Assembly (NCBI GenBank): GCA_033720735.1
Contig: JAWWBX010000008.1
Location: 1-35,980 of the forward strand
Source: B8-G4 sp033720735
GTDB taxonomy: Bacteria; Bacteroidota; Bacteroidia; Chitinophagales; Saprospiraceae
DNA length: 35,980 bases
Reading direction: 5' to 3'
The translations under genes were made by a program, and so were the position numbers. Below the pieces are notes generated by a model that saw nothing but the letters and a program-made list of their open reading frames with translations, ran no database searches and was not told the DNA's origin. Positions 15,621 through 24,149 of this stretch are shown here, piece after piece. Position 1 is the first letter of the stretch. Each line of letters starts with the position of its first letter.

Positions 15621-16925
15621 TCAGGCTGTCGCCGGTTTGGGCGCCGTTCTGAGCACCAGATATCCGATCAGGCCGGAGAGCACGGAGCCTGCCAGAATGC
15701 CCACCTTGGCCGAATCGATCAACAATGATTCTCCCGGAAACGCCAGATTGGCAATAAAGATGGACATGGTGAATCCGACTCCGGCAAGGATCGCAACACC
15801 AACGACCTGACGATACGACACCCCTGCCGGCAGCTCGGCAAAACCGAGCCGGATACCAAGCAACGACAAAGCCGTTATGCCAACGCATTTACCGACGATC
15901 ATAGCCAAAGCAATGTGCATGATGAGTGTTGGATCGAGTTGCAGGTCGGTGCTGATCACCACCCCGGCATTGGCCAGGGCAAACACCGGGATGATAAAGT
16001 AGGCGACCAGATCGTGCAATTTATACTCGAGGTGTTGCAACGGTGAATAGACTCTTTCCGTGAGGCTTTCCAACTCATCGACCTGTTGCAACTGCTCCCT
16101 GGTCATGATAGGCTTTGAGGTGCCGGGAGCCGTTGAAATCCGCTGGATGACGACCGACAACTTGTCGATGAATACCGATACAGACATGCGCTGTCGGATC
16201 GGGATCGTGAATGCCAGCAGGACCCCTGCAATGGTCGGATGTACACCCGCTTTGAGGAAGAGGTACCAGATGATGGCCCCCACAGCAACGATGAAATAGC
16301 GCAGATATACGCCACGTGACGCGAGAAAGGCAAGGATCAGGAGGAGACCAAAGGCGATGGCAATCAGGCCAAATTTGATCCCCGAACTATAGAAGAAGGC
16401 GATCACGAGGACCGCACCCAGGTCGTCGACGATCGCAAAGGCCGTCAGAAAGATCTTGAGATTGAGGGGCACCCGGTCACCGAGCATCTTGATGATCGCC
16501 AGCGTGAAGGCGATGTCGGTGGCCATCGGTATGCCCCAACCGGCCCGCGCTTCCGGGTTGTTGTTCAACAGCAGGAAAATAGCGACCGGCACGAGTGCAC
16601 CGCCCACGGCGGCAAACATGGGCAGGGCCGCTTTGCGCATCGTATTCAGCTCGCCGAGAAGCAGTTCACGTTTGATCTCGAGGCCGATCAGGAAGAAGAA
16701 GATGGCCATAAGCCCGTCATTGATCCAGAGGATCAGCGGCTTGGTCAGGGAGAAGTGCTCCGAGTTGATACCAATCTGGTACTCCCAGAGTGCCGTATAG
16801 CTCTCCGACCAGGGTGAATTAGCCCATAGCATGGCCAGCACAGTAGCGCCCAGCAGCAGGATGCCACTGAGGCTTTCGATACGGATAAATTTCTGAAAGG
16901 GTGTGAGAAGTACTTCTTTGATCAT
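15621..16925 (-). CDS. nhaA: NhaA family Na+/H+ antiporter
   Basis: A 434-residue inner-membrane protein of about 12 helices. NhaA exports Na+ (or Li+) in exchange for protons and protects against sodium and alkaline stress. The diagnostic segment FLTAFAIVDDLGAVLVIA contains the paired Asp residues that bind ion and protons (Asp163/Asp164 in the E. coli protein). The N-terminal IRIESLSGILLLG and ANSPW, and the loop NPEARAGWGIPMATDIAF with the conserved PMATDIAF, also fit. A hydrophilic insertion at about 245-285 (SVFIDKLSVVIQRIS) is longer than in the E. coli protein but usual in many relatives. It is transcribed toward the DUF481-like gene. Confidence 0.95.
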   Translation of the reverse strand: MIKEVLLTPFQKFIRIESLSGILLLGATVLAMLWANSPWSESYTALWEYQIGINSEHFSLTKPLILWINDGLMAIFFFLIGLEIKRELLLGELNTMRKAALPMFAAVGGALVPVAIFLLLNNNPEARAGWGIPMATDIAFTLAIIKMLGDRVPLNLKIFLTAFAIVDDLGAVLVIAFFYSSGIKFGLIAIAFGLLLILAFLASRGVYLRYFIVAVGAIIWYLFLKAGVHPTIAGVLLAFTIPIRQRMSVSVFIDKLSVVIQRISTAPGTSKPIMTREQLQQVDELESLTERVYSPLQHLEYKLHDLVAYFIIPVFALANAGVVISTDLQLDPTLIMHIALAMIVGKCVGITALSLLGIRLGFAELPAGVSYRQVVGVAILAGVGFTMSIFIANLAFPGESLLIDSAKVGILAGSVLSGLIGYLVLRTAPKPATA

Positions 16926-17073
16926 GGGCGATGCATCATTGCATTATATGCAGAACGCCAAATGCCAAAGTTGGTTGAGTGAAAGCAACGATTCGTTGAC
17001 CTATCCAATACCCGAACTTGTACAGAGCGTCAAACTGCGCTCAAAGATCGCGATCAGACGAGAGAAACTCAGG
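16926..17073. promoter_or_regulatory. Region between htrA and nhaA with short inverted repeats
   Basis: These 148 bases separate the htrA stop from the nhaA start on the minus strand. TGCAT-TAT-ATGCA (16940-16952) sits 15 bases before the nhaA start and could be an operator. GATCGCGATC (17046-17055) is a 10-bp palindrome near the end of htrA. No TAnnTTTG box and no small gene were found. Confidence 0.3.
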
Positions 17074-18495
17074 TTAATCTTTCCGGAACGCGTACGGATA
17101 TTCTCCGTTGTAGTCTTCATAGAACCCATCGAGCACAATCAGGCCTTCCTGGCGGTTGATGCCGCGCACGAGCTCATCAATACTGGTCACGCTGCGGCCA
17201 TTGAGCTGGGTGATGATGTACCCCTCCTTCATATTGGTTTCGGCGATGGTGCTCCCTCGGCGGATCCGCTCCACATAGACGCCTTCGGTGCGATTCTCAC
17301 GTTTTTCTTCGCTGGTGAGTTCACGCACGGTCAGCCCGAGGTCCTCGAGCACCTGGGTGTCGTCAAGGTCGGTATATCTGGCGCGCGCATTGCGTCGGTC
17401 ACTCAGGATCACAGTTGTGGTGCGCCGGGTGCCATTACGCAGGTAGGCGATCTCCACGCGGTCGCCCGGGCGCAGCTGTCCGACAAATTCCATGAATTCG
17501 GGGGTGCCGTTGGTTGGTCGGCCGTCCACCTCCAGGATCACATCACCTGAGCGCAGGCCTGCCGCTTCCGCAGCACTTTCGGCGTTGACGGCGTCGAGGT
17601 AGACCCCGGCCACCTTCTTCAGTTCGAGGGCGTCTGCAATTTCGGCATCCACCGAACGAATGGAGATGCCCAGCCAGCCGCGCTGGACGGTACCATAGTC
17701 ACGCAGATCGAACAGCACCTTGCGCGCCAGGTTGGAGGGTACCGCAAAGGAAAAGCCCTCGTATTGACCTGAGTAAGTGATGATAGCCGTATTGATCCCG
17801 ATCAGTTCTCCTCGGGTATTGACCAGCGCTCCGCCGGAGTTGCCCGGATTGACAGCTGCATCGGTTTGAATGAACGACTCGATGCCCGACTGGTCAAGGA
17901 TGCTGATGTTGCGGCCTTTGGCGCTTACAATACCAGCAGTGACGGTCGATTGCAGTCGGAAGGGGTTGCCGATCGCCAACACCCATTCACCGACAAAGAC
18001 AGAATCGGAATTGCCGAATGGTACACTCGGCAGGCCATCGGCTTCGATCTTGAGCAGGGCCAGATCGGTGGCCGGGTCCTTGCCCACGATGCGTGCCTTG
18101 TATTCGCGTTGATCGTTAAGGATCACCCGGATATCAGAGCCTTCTTCCACCACATGATTATTGGTGGCGATATAGCCGTCGGTGGAGATGATCACTCCGG
18201 AGCCGGTACTTGACCCGAAGTTGTCGTTGCGCCAGAAGCTGCCGGAACTGCGCGCCTGGATCGACACCACCGCTCGCCGGGCTTCATTGGCTGCAGCGAT
18301 GAAACTGGTCGGTGCCACGGTTGGCACCGGACTGGCCGAAGCTGGCGACAGGTTATTATTGCGATCGCTGACATATGATACCGGGAGCGTCTCGCGCACC
18401 ACGATCGTGTCAGGCGTGTGGACCTTTTGGTAAATCATCACCGCCAGAAAAGCACTCAGCAATGAGGCGATGAGAACCGGAGCGACGCGTTTCAT
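17074..18495 (-). CDS. htrA: HtrA/Deg family periplasmic serine endoprotease
   Basis: A 473-residue protease-chaperone with an N-terminal hydrophobic segment (about 5-21) that acts as a signal or anchor. The trypsin-like domain has the full triad: His114 in NNHVV, Asp144 in DPATDLALLKI, and Ser220 in NPGNSGGALV. Two PDZ domains follow, the first at about 274-365 (RGWLGISIR, then AGLRSGDVILEVDGRP) and the second at about 385-470. It degrades or refolds damaged envelope proteins. It is divergent from the small membrane gene and dapF, with about 100 bases between. An htrA-dapF neighbourhood is common in Bacteroidota, by recall. The name degP or degQ would fit equally; the exact subclass is not decided. 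Confidence 0.95.
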   Translation of the reverse strand: MKRVAPVLIASLLSAFLAVMIYQKVHTPDTIVVRETLPVSYVSDRNNNLSPASASPVPTVAPTSFIAAANEARRAVVSIQARSSGSFWRNDNFGSSTGSGVIISTDGYIATNNHVVEEGSDIRVILNDQREYKARIVGKDPATDLALLKIEADGLPSVPFGNSDSVFVGEWVLAIGNPFRLQSTVTAGIVSAKGRNISILDQSGIESFIQTDAAVNPGNSGGALVNTRGELIGINTAIITYSGQYEGFSFAVPSNLARKVLFDLRDYGTVQRGWLGISIRSVDAEIADALELKKVAGVYLDAVNAESAAEAAGLRSGDVILEVDGRPTNGTPEFMEFVGQLRPGDRVEIAYLRNGTRRTTTVILSDRRNARARYTDLDDTQVLEDLGLTVRELTSEEKRENRTEGVYVERIRRGSTIAETNMKEGYIITQLNGRSVTSIDELVRGINRQEGLIVLDGFYEDYNGEYPYAFRKD

Positions 18496-18596
18496 AGGCC
18501 TGAGAATTTGCAGAAGGAGCGATTTGCCTTGTCCAATTTAAACCGCACAGGGCAATTAAACATTGTCAAAACGATGAAGTTTTTTCAATCTAAACG

Positions 18597-18818
18597 ATGA
18601 ACTTTGTCGATCCATCGACTGGAATGAAACAGGAAAACAAACAAAACGTTGAGCCGCCCTTCTCGGACGCGCCTTATGCCGGCAACATCTGGGGATGGAA
18701 ATGGTCATGGATCTCGCTCATCCTGATCCTCATTTTCATGGGAATTGCCGTCTGCCGATACATTGTCATCCAGCCGGAAAGGCTCATCATCCCGGAAAAA
18801 GTGGAAGAGTTTGGATAA
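18597..18818 (+). CDS. Small single-span membrane protein upstream of dapF
   Basis: A 73-residue protein with a hydrophilic start (about 1-30), a strong membrane helix (about 36-58, SWISLILILIFMGIAV) and a short charged tail ending KVEEFG. I do not recognise a family. Its stop overlaps the likely TTG start of dapF by eight bases, so the two are probably co-transcribed and may be translationally coupled. The overlap and clean hydrophobic pattern support a real gene. An unconserved ORF in the htrA-dapF spacer remains possible. Confidence 0.6.
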   Translation: MNFVDPSTGMKQENKQNVEPPFSDAPYAGNIWGWKWSWISLILILIFMGIAVCRYIVIQPERLIIPEKVEEFG

Positions 18819-19608
18819 GGCTCGATCGATTGACTTCTACAAGTATGAAGGGACCGGCAATGACTTCGTGATCCTGCATGATCCCTCCGGTCAATGGCGA
18901 CCACCTCCGGACAGGATCCGGGCATGGTGTGATCGCCGGTTTGGGATCGGCGCCGATGGATTGATCGTCATTCGTCCCGCCCGGGATGCTGATTACCGGA
19001 TGGACTATTACAATGCCGATGGCAACATCGGTTCCATGTGCGGCAACGGAGCGCGTTGCGCCTTTCATCTGGCACAGCAGGTCGGTCTGTCCGGGGCGAC
19101 AGCCCGTTTTGCGGCGTATGATGGCTTGCATACGGCACATCAGTTGCCTGACGGAAGGATCCGTATCTCCATGCAGGACGTGGACCGGATGACGATGTCG
19201 GGCGATGCATTTGTGCTCGACACGGGCTCGCCGCATTACGTGCGATTTGTGGATGTGATCGACAACGTGGACGTATTGAGTGAGGGCCGCACCATCCGCC
19301 ATAGCCCACCTTTCGGGAAGGAGGGGATCAATGTCAATTTTGTGCAGGTGGACGCCGAAGGCCTGATTCTGCGCACGTATGAGCGCGGCGTGGAGGATAT
19401 CACCCTGTCCTGCGGAACCGGTGCGACGGCCGCAGTTTTGGCCTTCGCCACTCTGAGGGAGCTGGCGCGTGGACCGGTCGCCGTGCATGTGCTCGGGGGC
19501 TCTCTGGAAGTCGGCTTTGTGCGGAAAGCGGACGGGGGATATGGTGAGATCACGCTGTCGGGCCCTGCCCGTTGTGTGTTTACCGGTTCACTGCTGCTCA
19601 CGGAGTAG
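18811..19608 (+). CDS. dapF: Diaminopimelate epimerase
   Basis: A 265-residue enzyme converting LL- to meso-diaminopimelate, a step of lysine and peptidoglycan synthesis in the cytosol. Both catalytic cysteines are present: Cys77 in MCGNGARC and Cys201 in LSCGTGATA. The N-terminal FYKYEGTGNDF is the family signature. No ATG lies near the expected start. A TTG at 18811 gives DKARSIDFYKYEG, the usual N-terminal length, and overlaps the preceding small gene. The longer frame from another TTG (18745) would overlap it by 74 bases and is less likely. The 3' end overlaps the convergent TPR gene by 21 bases. Confidence 0.93.
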   Translation: MDKARSIDFYKYEGTGNDFVILHDPSGQWRPPPDRIRAWCDRRFGIGADGLIVIRPARDADYRMDYYNADGNIGSMCGNGARCAFHLAQQVGLSGATARFAAYDGLHTAHQLPDGRIRISMQDVDRMTMSGDAFVLDTGSPHYVRFVDVIDNVDVLSEGRTIRHSPPFGKEGINVNFVQVDAEGLILRTYERGVEDITLSCGTGATAAVLAFATLRELARGPVAVHVLGGSLEVGFVRKADGGYGEITLSGPARCVFTGSLLLTE

Positions 19609-19905
19609 AGCGAGCACACCTTCCAGTTCCTGCCTGGCATGTTGATCTCCTTGCTCCTGCGCCTGGAGAATGCCTGCCCGGTAGGTCGCTCTGGCCTGTT
19701 CGCGCAATCCCTGGTACTCTTCGAGTTGCCCGAGGTGGTAGTAGAGGCCGACATACCCTGGATGTAACTTCTGCAAATGATAGTAGGTCTTGAGGGCCTC
19801 CGAAGGCTCACCAGCCCGCGTCAGCTCACGTGCCAGGGCGAAGAGGAGGAAGGCATCCTCAGGATCCTCTTTCAGAAACTTCCTGAGCTGATCAATCCGA
19901 TTCAC
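19588..19905 (-). CDS. Small TPR protein
   Basis: A 105-residue, probably cytosolic protein made of about two and a half tetratricopeptide repeats. Segments are DAFLLFALARELTRAGEPSE with ALKTYYHLQKLHPGY, then GLYYHLGQLEEYQGLREQA with RATYRAGI, and a terminal helix. The repeats give a protein-binding surface; the partner is unknown. It overlaps the end of dapF tail to tail by 21 bases, and both reading frames look genuine. It is divergent from etfB across an AT-rich spacer. Confidence 0.8.
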   Translation of the reverse strand: MNRIDQLRKFLKEDPEDAFLLFALARELTRAGEPSEALKTYYHLQKLHPGYVGLYYHLGQLEEYQGLREQARATYRAGILQAQEQGDQHARQELEGVLALLREQQ

Positions 19906-20008
19906 AAGATTAAATAATTATTAATTAACTGATTATAAATATAAATTAGTTATATGTGTAACAGGCGATCGTGTGGTTTGGCCGTCTCGGGGGAGGTCGG
20001 AATTTCTC
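19906..20008. promoter_or_regulatory. AT-rich divergent spacer between the TPR gene and etfB
   Basis: The left half (about 19907-19960) is strikingly AT-rich against a GC-rich background and includes TTAATTAA (19921-19928 begins inside the run). Such tracts often act as upstream promoter elements or as binding sites for nucleoid proteins. The etfB -7 box follows directly. Confidence 0.45.
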
Positions 20009-20016
20009 TATATTTG
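20009..20016 (+). promoter_or_regulatory. Bacteroidota -7 promoter box of etfB (TATATTTG)
   Basis: TATATTTG matches TAnnTTTG exactly and ends 19 bases before the etfB ATG. A TTTG lies 28 bases further upstream (19977-19980), outside the usual spacing, so the -33 element is uncertain. Confidence 0.6.
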
Positions 20017-20035
20017 CGACAAATTTTCAGGATTG

Positions 20036-20776
20036 ATGAAGCTTCTAGTCTGTATCAGCCGGACACCAGAGACTACGGCAAAGATCAGCTTTACCGCCGA
20101 CAATACCGCCTTTGCCAGTGATGGGGTGCAGTATATTATGAATCCGTATGACGAGTGGTATGCGCTCGTGCGTGCCATTGAACTCAAGGAGCAGTTGGGT
20201 GGCTCCGTGACGGTGATCAACGTCGGTCTGCCCGTCAATGATATCATCATCCGCAAGGCACTGGCGATCGGTGCTGATGAGGCTGTGCGTGTGAGCACCG
20301 AGCCTGCCGATGCCTTCGTAACAGCCACGCAGATCGCCGCGCATGCCCGGTCACAAGACTATGATATCATCTTCCTGGGCAAGGAAACGATCGACTTCAA
20401 CGGTTCTGAAGTGGGTGGCATGCTCGCCGAGCTCCTTGAAGTGCCGTTTGTATCCTATGCCAGTGCATTGGAAACCGATGGAACGACTTTGCAGGTCACC
20501 CGTGACATTGAAGGCGGGGTTGAAGTTGTAGAAGTCAGCACACGCTGTGTGATCAGTGCCGCCAAGGGTCTCGCGGAGCAACGCATCCCGAACATGCGCG
20601 GGATCATGATGGCCAAGCGCAAGCCCCTCACGCCTGTGGACCCCGTAGATGCGGAGCCACGGACCACAGTGGCAACGTTCGAACTGCCGCCACCCAAATC
20701 GACGGTCAAGCTGGTCGATCCGGAAGATATGGACGAACTGGTGCGCCTCCTGCATGAAGAAGCCAAAGTGATTTAA
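20036..20776 (+). CDS. etfB: Electron transfer flavoprotein beta subunit
   Basis: A 246-residue ETF beta subunit, which with EtfA forms a soluble FAD/AMP-containing dimer. The dimer carries electrons from acyl-CoA and other dehydrogenases to the quinone pool. The start MKLLVCISRTPETTAK, the segment DEWYALVRAIELKE, the motif DIIFLGKETIDFNGSEVGGM (AMP/adenine side) and the C-terminal KRKPLTPVDP all fit the family. The ATG at 20036 was chosen over the longer frame from 19973 because it gives the family N-terminus and sits right after a TATATTTG box. It is followed 25 bases later by etfA. Confidence 0.95.
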   Translation: MKLLVCISRTPETTAKISFTADNTAFASDGVQYIMNPYDEWYALVRAIELKEQLGGSVTVINVGLPVNDIIIRKALAIGADEAVRVSTEPADAFVTATQIAAHARSQDYDIIFLGKETIDFNGSEVGGMLAELLEVPFVSYASALETDGTTLQVTRDIEGGVEVVEVSTRCVISAAKGLAEQRIPNMRGIMMAKRKPLTPVDPVDAEPRTTVATFELPPPKSTVKLVDPEDMDELVRLLHEEAKVI

Positions 20777-20801
20777 GACGATCCCGTAACACGACAGTAT
20801 C

Positions 20802-21761
20802 ATGATATTAGTTCTTGCAGAGACCCTCGATGGGAAGTTGAAGAAATCAGCGTTTGAAGCTGTCACCTTTGGTGCTGCAGCTGCAGCAGCGCTCAGCACC
20901 CAGTGCAAAGCCCTGGTACTCGGTACTGCCGCCAATCCCTCCGCATTGGGCAAGGCGGGCGCCAGCGAAGTGCTCCATCTTGCCGACCCGGCGTTGGATC
21001 AGTTTGATGACCAGGTATTTACCAGTGTGATCGCGGATGTTGCTACAGAGCAGAATGCCCGCTGTGTCGTACTGTATCATTCATCTAATGGGAAAGCACT
21101 CGTTGGTCGCCTGGCAATTCGCCTGAAGGCGTCCTCCGCGTCAAGTGTGCAGGAGATCACCCCGGCCGACCAGGGTATCCGGATCAAGCGGCCGGCATTT
21201 TCCGGAAAGGCGATCGCCTGGTATCATCTGCATGGTGAACGGCATGTCGTGACACTGATGCCCAACGCCGTTCAGGCAGATCTGAGCGGGGGTGAGGCCA
21301 GCGTGGTGCCAGTGAGTGTGGCCATCCCTGAGCGACAGGTGAAGGTCCTCGAGGTGAGACGGGTTGAAGGCACCGTGCCGCTACCGGAAGCAGAACTTGT
21401 GGTTTCGGCAGGCCGTGGTATGAAGGATCCGTCGAACTGGGGGATCATTGAAGACCTGGCCGCAGCACTTGGTGCAAGTACTGCATGTTCGCGGCCTGTC
21501 TCTGATTCGGGATGGCGACCGCATCATGAGCATGTCGGACAGACTGGTCTGGCCATCCGTCCGAATCTTTACATTGCCATCGGGATTTCCGGTGCGATCC
21601 AGCATCTGGCGGGGGTGAACAATTCAAAAGTGATCGTGGTTATCAATAAAGATCCGGAGGCGCCGTTCTTCAAGGCGGCCGACTATGGCGTACAGGCCGA
21701 TCTTTTCGACGTTGTTCCGCGCCTGACAGAGGCTGTCAAACGATTCAAGAACTCCCAGTAG
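20802..21761 (+). CDS. etfA: Electron transfer flavoprotein alpha subunit
   Basis: A 319-residue ETF alpha subunit, partner of the preceding EtfB. The N-terminal domain (about 1-185) opens MILVLAETLDGKLKK. The C-terminal FAD-binding domain has CSRPVSDSGW, EHVGQTG, LYIAIGISGAIQHLAG and NKDPEAPFF followed by ADYG, all canonical FAD contacts. With acyl-CoA dehydrogenases elsewhere in the genome it would serve fatty- or amino-acid oxidation; no dehydrogenase is in the window. It is co-transcribed with etfB and probably with the nuclease gene 75 bases downstream. Confidence 0.96.
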   Translation: MILVLAETLDGKLKKSAFEAVTFGAAAAAALSTQCKALVLGTAANPSALGKAGASEVLHLADPALDQFDDQVFTSVIADVATEQNARCVVLYHSSNGKALVGRLAIRLKASSASSVQEITPADQGIRIKRPAFSGKAIAWYHLHGERHVVTLMPNAVQADLSGGEASVVPVSVAIPERQVKVLEVRRVEGTVPLPEAELVVSAGRGMKDPSNWGIIEDLAAALGASTACSRPVSDSGWRPHHEHVGQTGLAIRPNLYIAIGISGAIQHLAGVNNSKVIVVINKDPEAPFFKAADYGVQADLFDVVPRLTEAVKRFKNSQ

Positions 21762-21767
21762 ACTCCC

Positions 21768-21780
21768 CCGGCGAGGCCGG
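21768..21780 (+). terminator. Short GC hairpin after etfA
   Basis: CCGGC-GAG-GCCGG forms a perfect five-base-pair stem seven bases after the etfA stop, but the nearest T-rich stretch (ATTTTGTTT) is about 13 bases further on. It may be an attenuator or processing site between etfA and the nuclease gene. As a terminator it is weak. Confidence 0.25.
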
Positions 21781-21836
21781 AACCCGTGCCAGGATTTTGT
21801 TTAACTTGTACGGAACCCGCACGTTGAATACAGAGG

Positions 21837-22451
21837 ATGGAAAAGATAGAACTGAACATCGTAGCGCTTTCCCATAGCGTCACCCACTCACATAATTATG
21901 CCGTCGTGTTGGGTGAAGTTGAGGGCAACCGGCGGCTGCCAATCGTGATTGGAGGCTTTGAGGCGCAAGCGATCGCGGTGGCGATGGAAGAAATGATCCC
22001 TACTCGCCCGCTGACCCACGACCTGTTCAAAAATACATTGGATACGTTCGAGATACAGGTGATTGAGGTCGTGATCAACAACCTGCTCGACGGCGTGTTC
22101 CATGCGCGCCTGGTGTGTGAACGGAATGGTCAGACGTTCGAGATCGATTCGCGGACCTCCGATGCCATCGCCATGGCCGTGCGTTGTGAGTGTCCGATCT
22201 ATACTTATGAATTCATTCTTGAAGCCGCGGGTGTTGTCATTGAGGATAGCGATGACGAAGGTGCCGAACCCTCACAGGGACGTCGTGCTCGTCCGCGGCG
22301 CCGTCGCAAGTCATATCGTGAGATCCCCATGGAAGAGCTGGAGCAACTGCTCGAGCGGGTGATCAGCGAGGAGGACTATGAGAAGGCCGCCAAGATCCGG
22401 GACGAGATCAACCGGCGCAACCAGGGTGAAGAACAGGCCGAAGACGACTAG
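21837..22451 (+). CDS. Bifunctional nuclease (DUF151) with UvrB/UvrC motif
   Basis: A 204-residue cytosolic protein. The DUF151/bifunctional nuclease domain (about 1-135) opens KIELNIVALSHSVTHSHNYAV and contains LPIVIGGFEAQAIAV, RPLTHDLFKN and SRTSDAIAMAVR, the conserved core of this DNase/RNase family. An Arg-rich linker (RRARPRRRRKSY, about 148-162) leads to a C-terminal UVR motif (about 165-200, EELEQLLERVISEEDYEKAA) that in UvrB and UvrC mediates protein contacts. Placement after etfBA is common in Bacteroidota, by recall. The physiological substrate is unclear. Its last four bases overlap the convergent gene. Confidence 0.92.
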   Translation: MEKIELNIVALSHSVTHSHNYAVVLGEVEGNRRLPIVIGGFEAQAIAVAMEEMIPTRPLTHDLFKNTLDTFEIQVIEVVINNLLDGVFHARLVCERNGQTFEIDSRTSDAIAMAVRCECPIYTYEFILEAAGVVIEDSDDEGAEPSQGRRARPRRRRKSYREIPMEELEQLLERVISEEDYEKAAKIRDEINRRNQGEEQAEDD

Positions 22452-24070
22452 AGTCGTGTCACGGGCAAAGCTTCACGCTGCCCGCCTGCCGTCCGGAACT
22501 CCAGAAAATATTGGCCCTGGCTCAGTCGGCTCAAGTCCGTGCGCACCTGGTCAGCTTGGCCGGTCGTATGCGACCACACCCGCCGTCCCATGGCATCATA
22601 GAGTGCGAGAGATCCTGCTTTGAAGGCATTGATTGTGACGAAACCAGTCGTCGCCGTGGGAAAGGCTTCCAACAGCCTCTCAGATGACAACTGTACACTG
22701 CGGATCTCGGTCAATTTCTCCGAATTGTCGCGCAATTTCGCACGGATCCGGTAAAAGTGCGTGCCAGGCCCGATCTGTTCGTGCAAGTAGGAATAGCCGA
22801 GCCGTTCGCGCTGCGCCGGTAATGTGGCCAATGTCTTGAAGACACCACCATCCCGGCTGTGCTCCACATAGAAAACATCGCCTTCATCCGGTACCGAACT
22901 TTTCCATTGCAGCAACGCATGGCGACCTGCAGGAGCGACGATAAAATCCAGGAAATCCAGCGGGAGCACTCCGCCTGTCAGGGTGATGATGTAGAGCCCG
23001 GTCGAGATGTCGGAAACCAGGATCCGCCCACTGGGGAGAAAAGGATAAACGCCCCAGGCTCCCTCGAATCCGTTGTAGTTGGTGTTGTTCGGGTAGGTAT
23101 CATAGTACCCGACATTGACAATGTTGTTCGAATCTGAAATGTCAAACACCTGAAGTCCGTCGTGGTAGTACGCGATGAAGGCAAGATCATCCAGAATGAA
23201 TGGGTTGTGCCCGATGCTGTTCGCGTTGTTGGGCAGGAGTTGTGATTTGAACAGGTGGAAATTGGTCGTTTGAAAGTCGTTCAGTGTCGGGTTGACCAGT
23301 TTGAGGCTTTGCCCGTGCGTTTCGTCGGCAAAGACCAGGCGCGTGCCGGACGCATCCACCCAGGCGCTGTGATTGTAGCCTGGCTCGGGATAGCCGTCGA
23401 TGTCCTTGAGCCAGACCGGGCTGCCTGGTGTGGTGAAGTCATAAATGCTGAGCGCCTGATCACTCCCGTGCGAGCAATACCCGATATGGTTTACGACATG
23501 GATATCGTGAATGTAGCCCAGAGTGAGGGTTGGACTGGCCAGCTCGGTGGGATTCTCCGGATCTACTGTAAGGTCCAGGATCTTGGTACCGCTCGTGTGC
23601 GTGTTCGCTCCAGCGGTGTACAACCGGCCGTGCTGTGTATCGATGTAAATGTTGTGCGAGCGGTTGAAGAAATCATTGGTCTGGGTTACGAGCACTACGC
23701 TGTCCGGCACGTAGCTCAGATCGAAGATCATCAGCCCGGAGCTTCCCTGATCTGCGCAGGCGTATGCATAATCACCGTAAGTCTTGAAGTCCCGCCAGAC
23801 CGAATTATTGACTGTTCCACTGACAATATTGTAGACCTCAAATTCATTGATCACCACAATGTTGGCCGGGTCCGTAACATCCAGAAAGAAGATCTCTTCG
23901 CGACCACCCAGAATGGCTACTTCGGTCCCGTTCGGGGCAGCGTAGCCCCAGATGTCACTATACTCAATGACACCTGCTCCGTCGAACTGACCTTCGAGAA
24001 GGGTGTTCATGGACTGACTGTCCGCCAGGGTGACCAGGCACATCAGGGTCGAAAACAGGAGAAGACGCAT
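22448..24070 (-). CDS. Secreted choice-of-anchor B (LVIvD-repeat) protein with T9SS tail
   Basis: A 540-residue protein with a signal peptide (MRLLLFSTLMCLVTLADSQS). LVIvD-type beta-propeller repeats follow: EIFFLDVTDPANIVVINEFE, GLMIFDLSYV, ALSIYDFTTPGSPVWLKDI, LQVFDISDSNNIVNVGYYD, as in choice-of-anchor B proteins. A fibronectin-III-like segment (about 375-455, LQWKSSVPDEGDVFYVEHS) is followed by a C-terminal T9SS type A sorting domain (about 465-540, FPTATTGFVTINAF, LYDAMGRRVWS, LSQGQYFLEF). It should be exported by the Sec and type IX systems and attached to the cell surface. The ligand is unknown. It overlaps the DUF151 gene by four bases, convergently. Confidence 0.9.
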   Translation of the reverse strand: MRLLLFSTLMCLVTLADSQSMNTLLEGQFDGAGVIEYSDIWGYAAPNGTEVAILGGREEIFFLDVTDPANIVVINEFEVYNIVSGTVNNSVWRDFKTYGDYAYACADQGSSGLMIFDLSYVPDSVVLVTQTNDFFNRSHNIYIDTQHGRLYTAGANTHTSGTKILDLTVDPENPTELASPTLTLGYIHDIHVVNHIGYCSHGSDQALSIYDFTTPGSPVWLKDIDGYPEPGYNHSAWVDASGTRLVFADETHGQSLKLVNPTLNDFQTTNFHLFKSQLLPNNANSIGHNPFILDDLAFIAYYHDGLQVFDISDSNNIVNVGYYDTYPNNTNYNGFEGAWGVYPFLPSGRILVSDISTGLYIITLTGGVLPLDFLDFIVAPAGRHALLQWKSSVPDEGDVFYVEHSRDGGVFKTLATLPAQRERLGYSYLHEQIGPGTHFYRIRAKLRDNSEKLTEIRSVQLSSERLLEAFPTATTGFVTINAFKAGSLALYDAMGRRVWSHTTGQADQVRTDLSRLSQGQYFLEFRTAGGQREALPVTRL

Positions 24071-24149
24071 ATCGAATAATTCAGCCGTATCACTTTACCA
24101 AATTGTTGCGGGGTGTTTGCTGGCCAGGGGATGCCTAAAAATACGAAAG

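Noticed and set aside
19973..20035. Longer start for etfB at 19973
   Set aside because: It adds residues with no family similarity and would place the TATATTTG promoter box inside the coding region.
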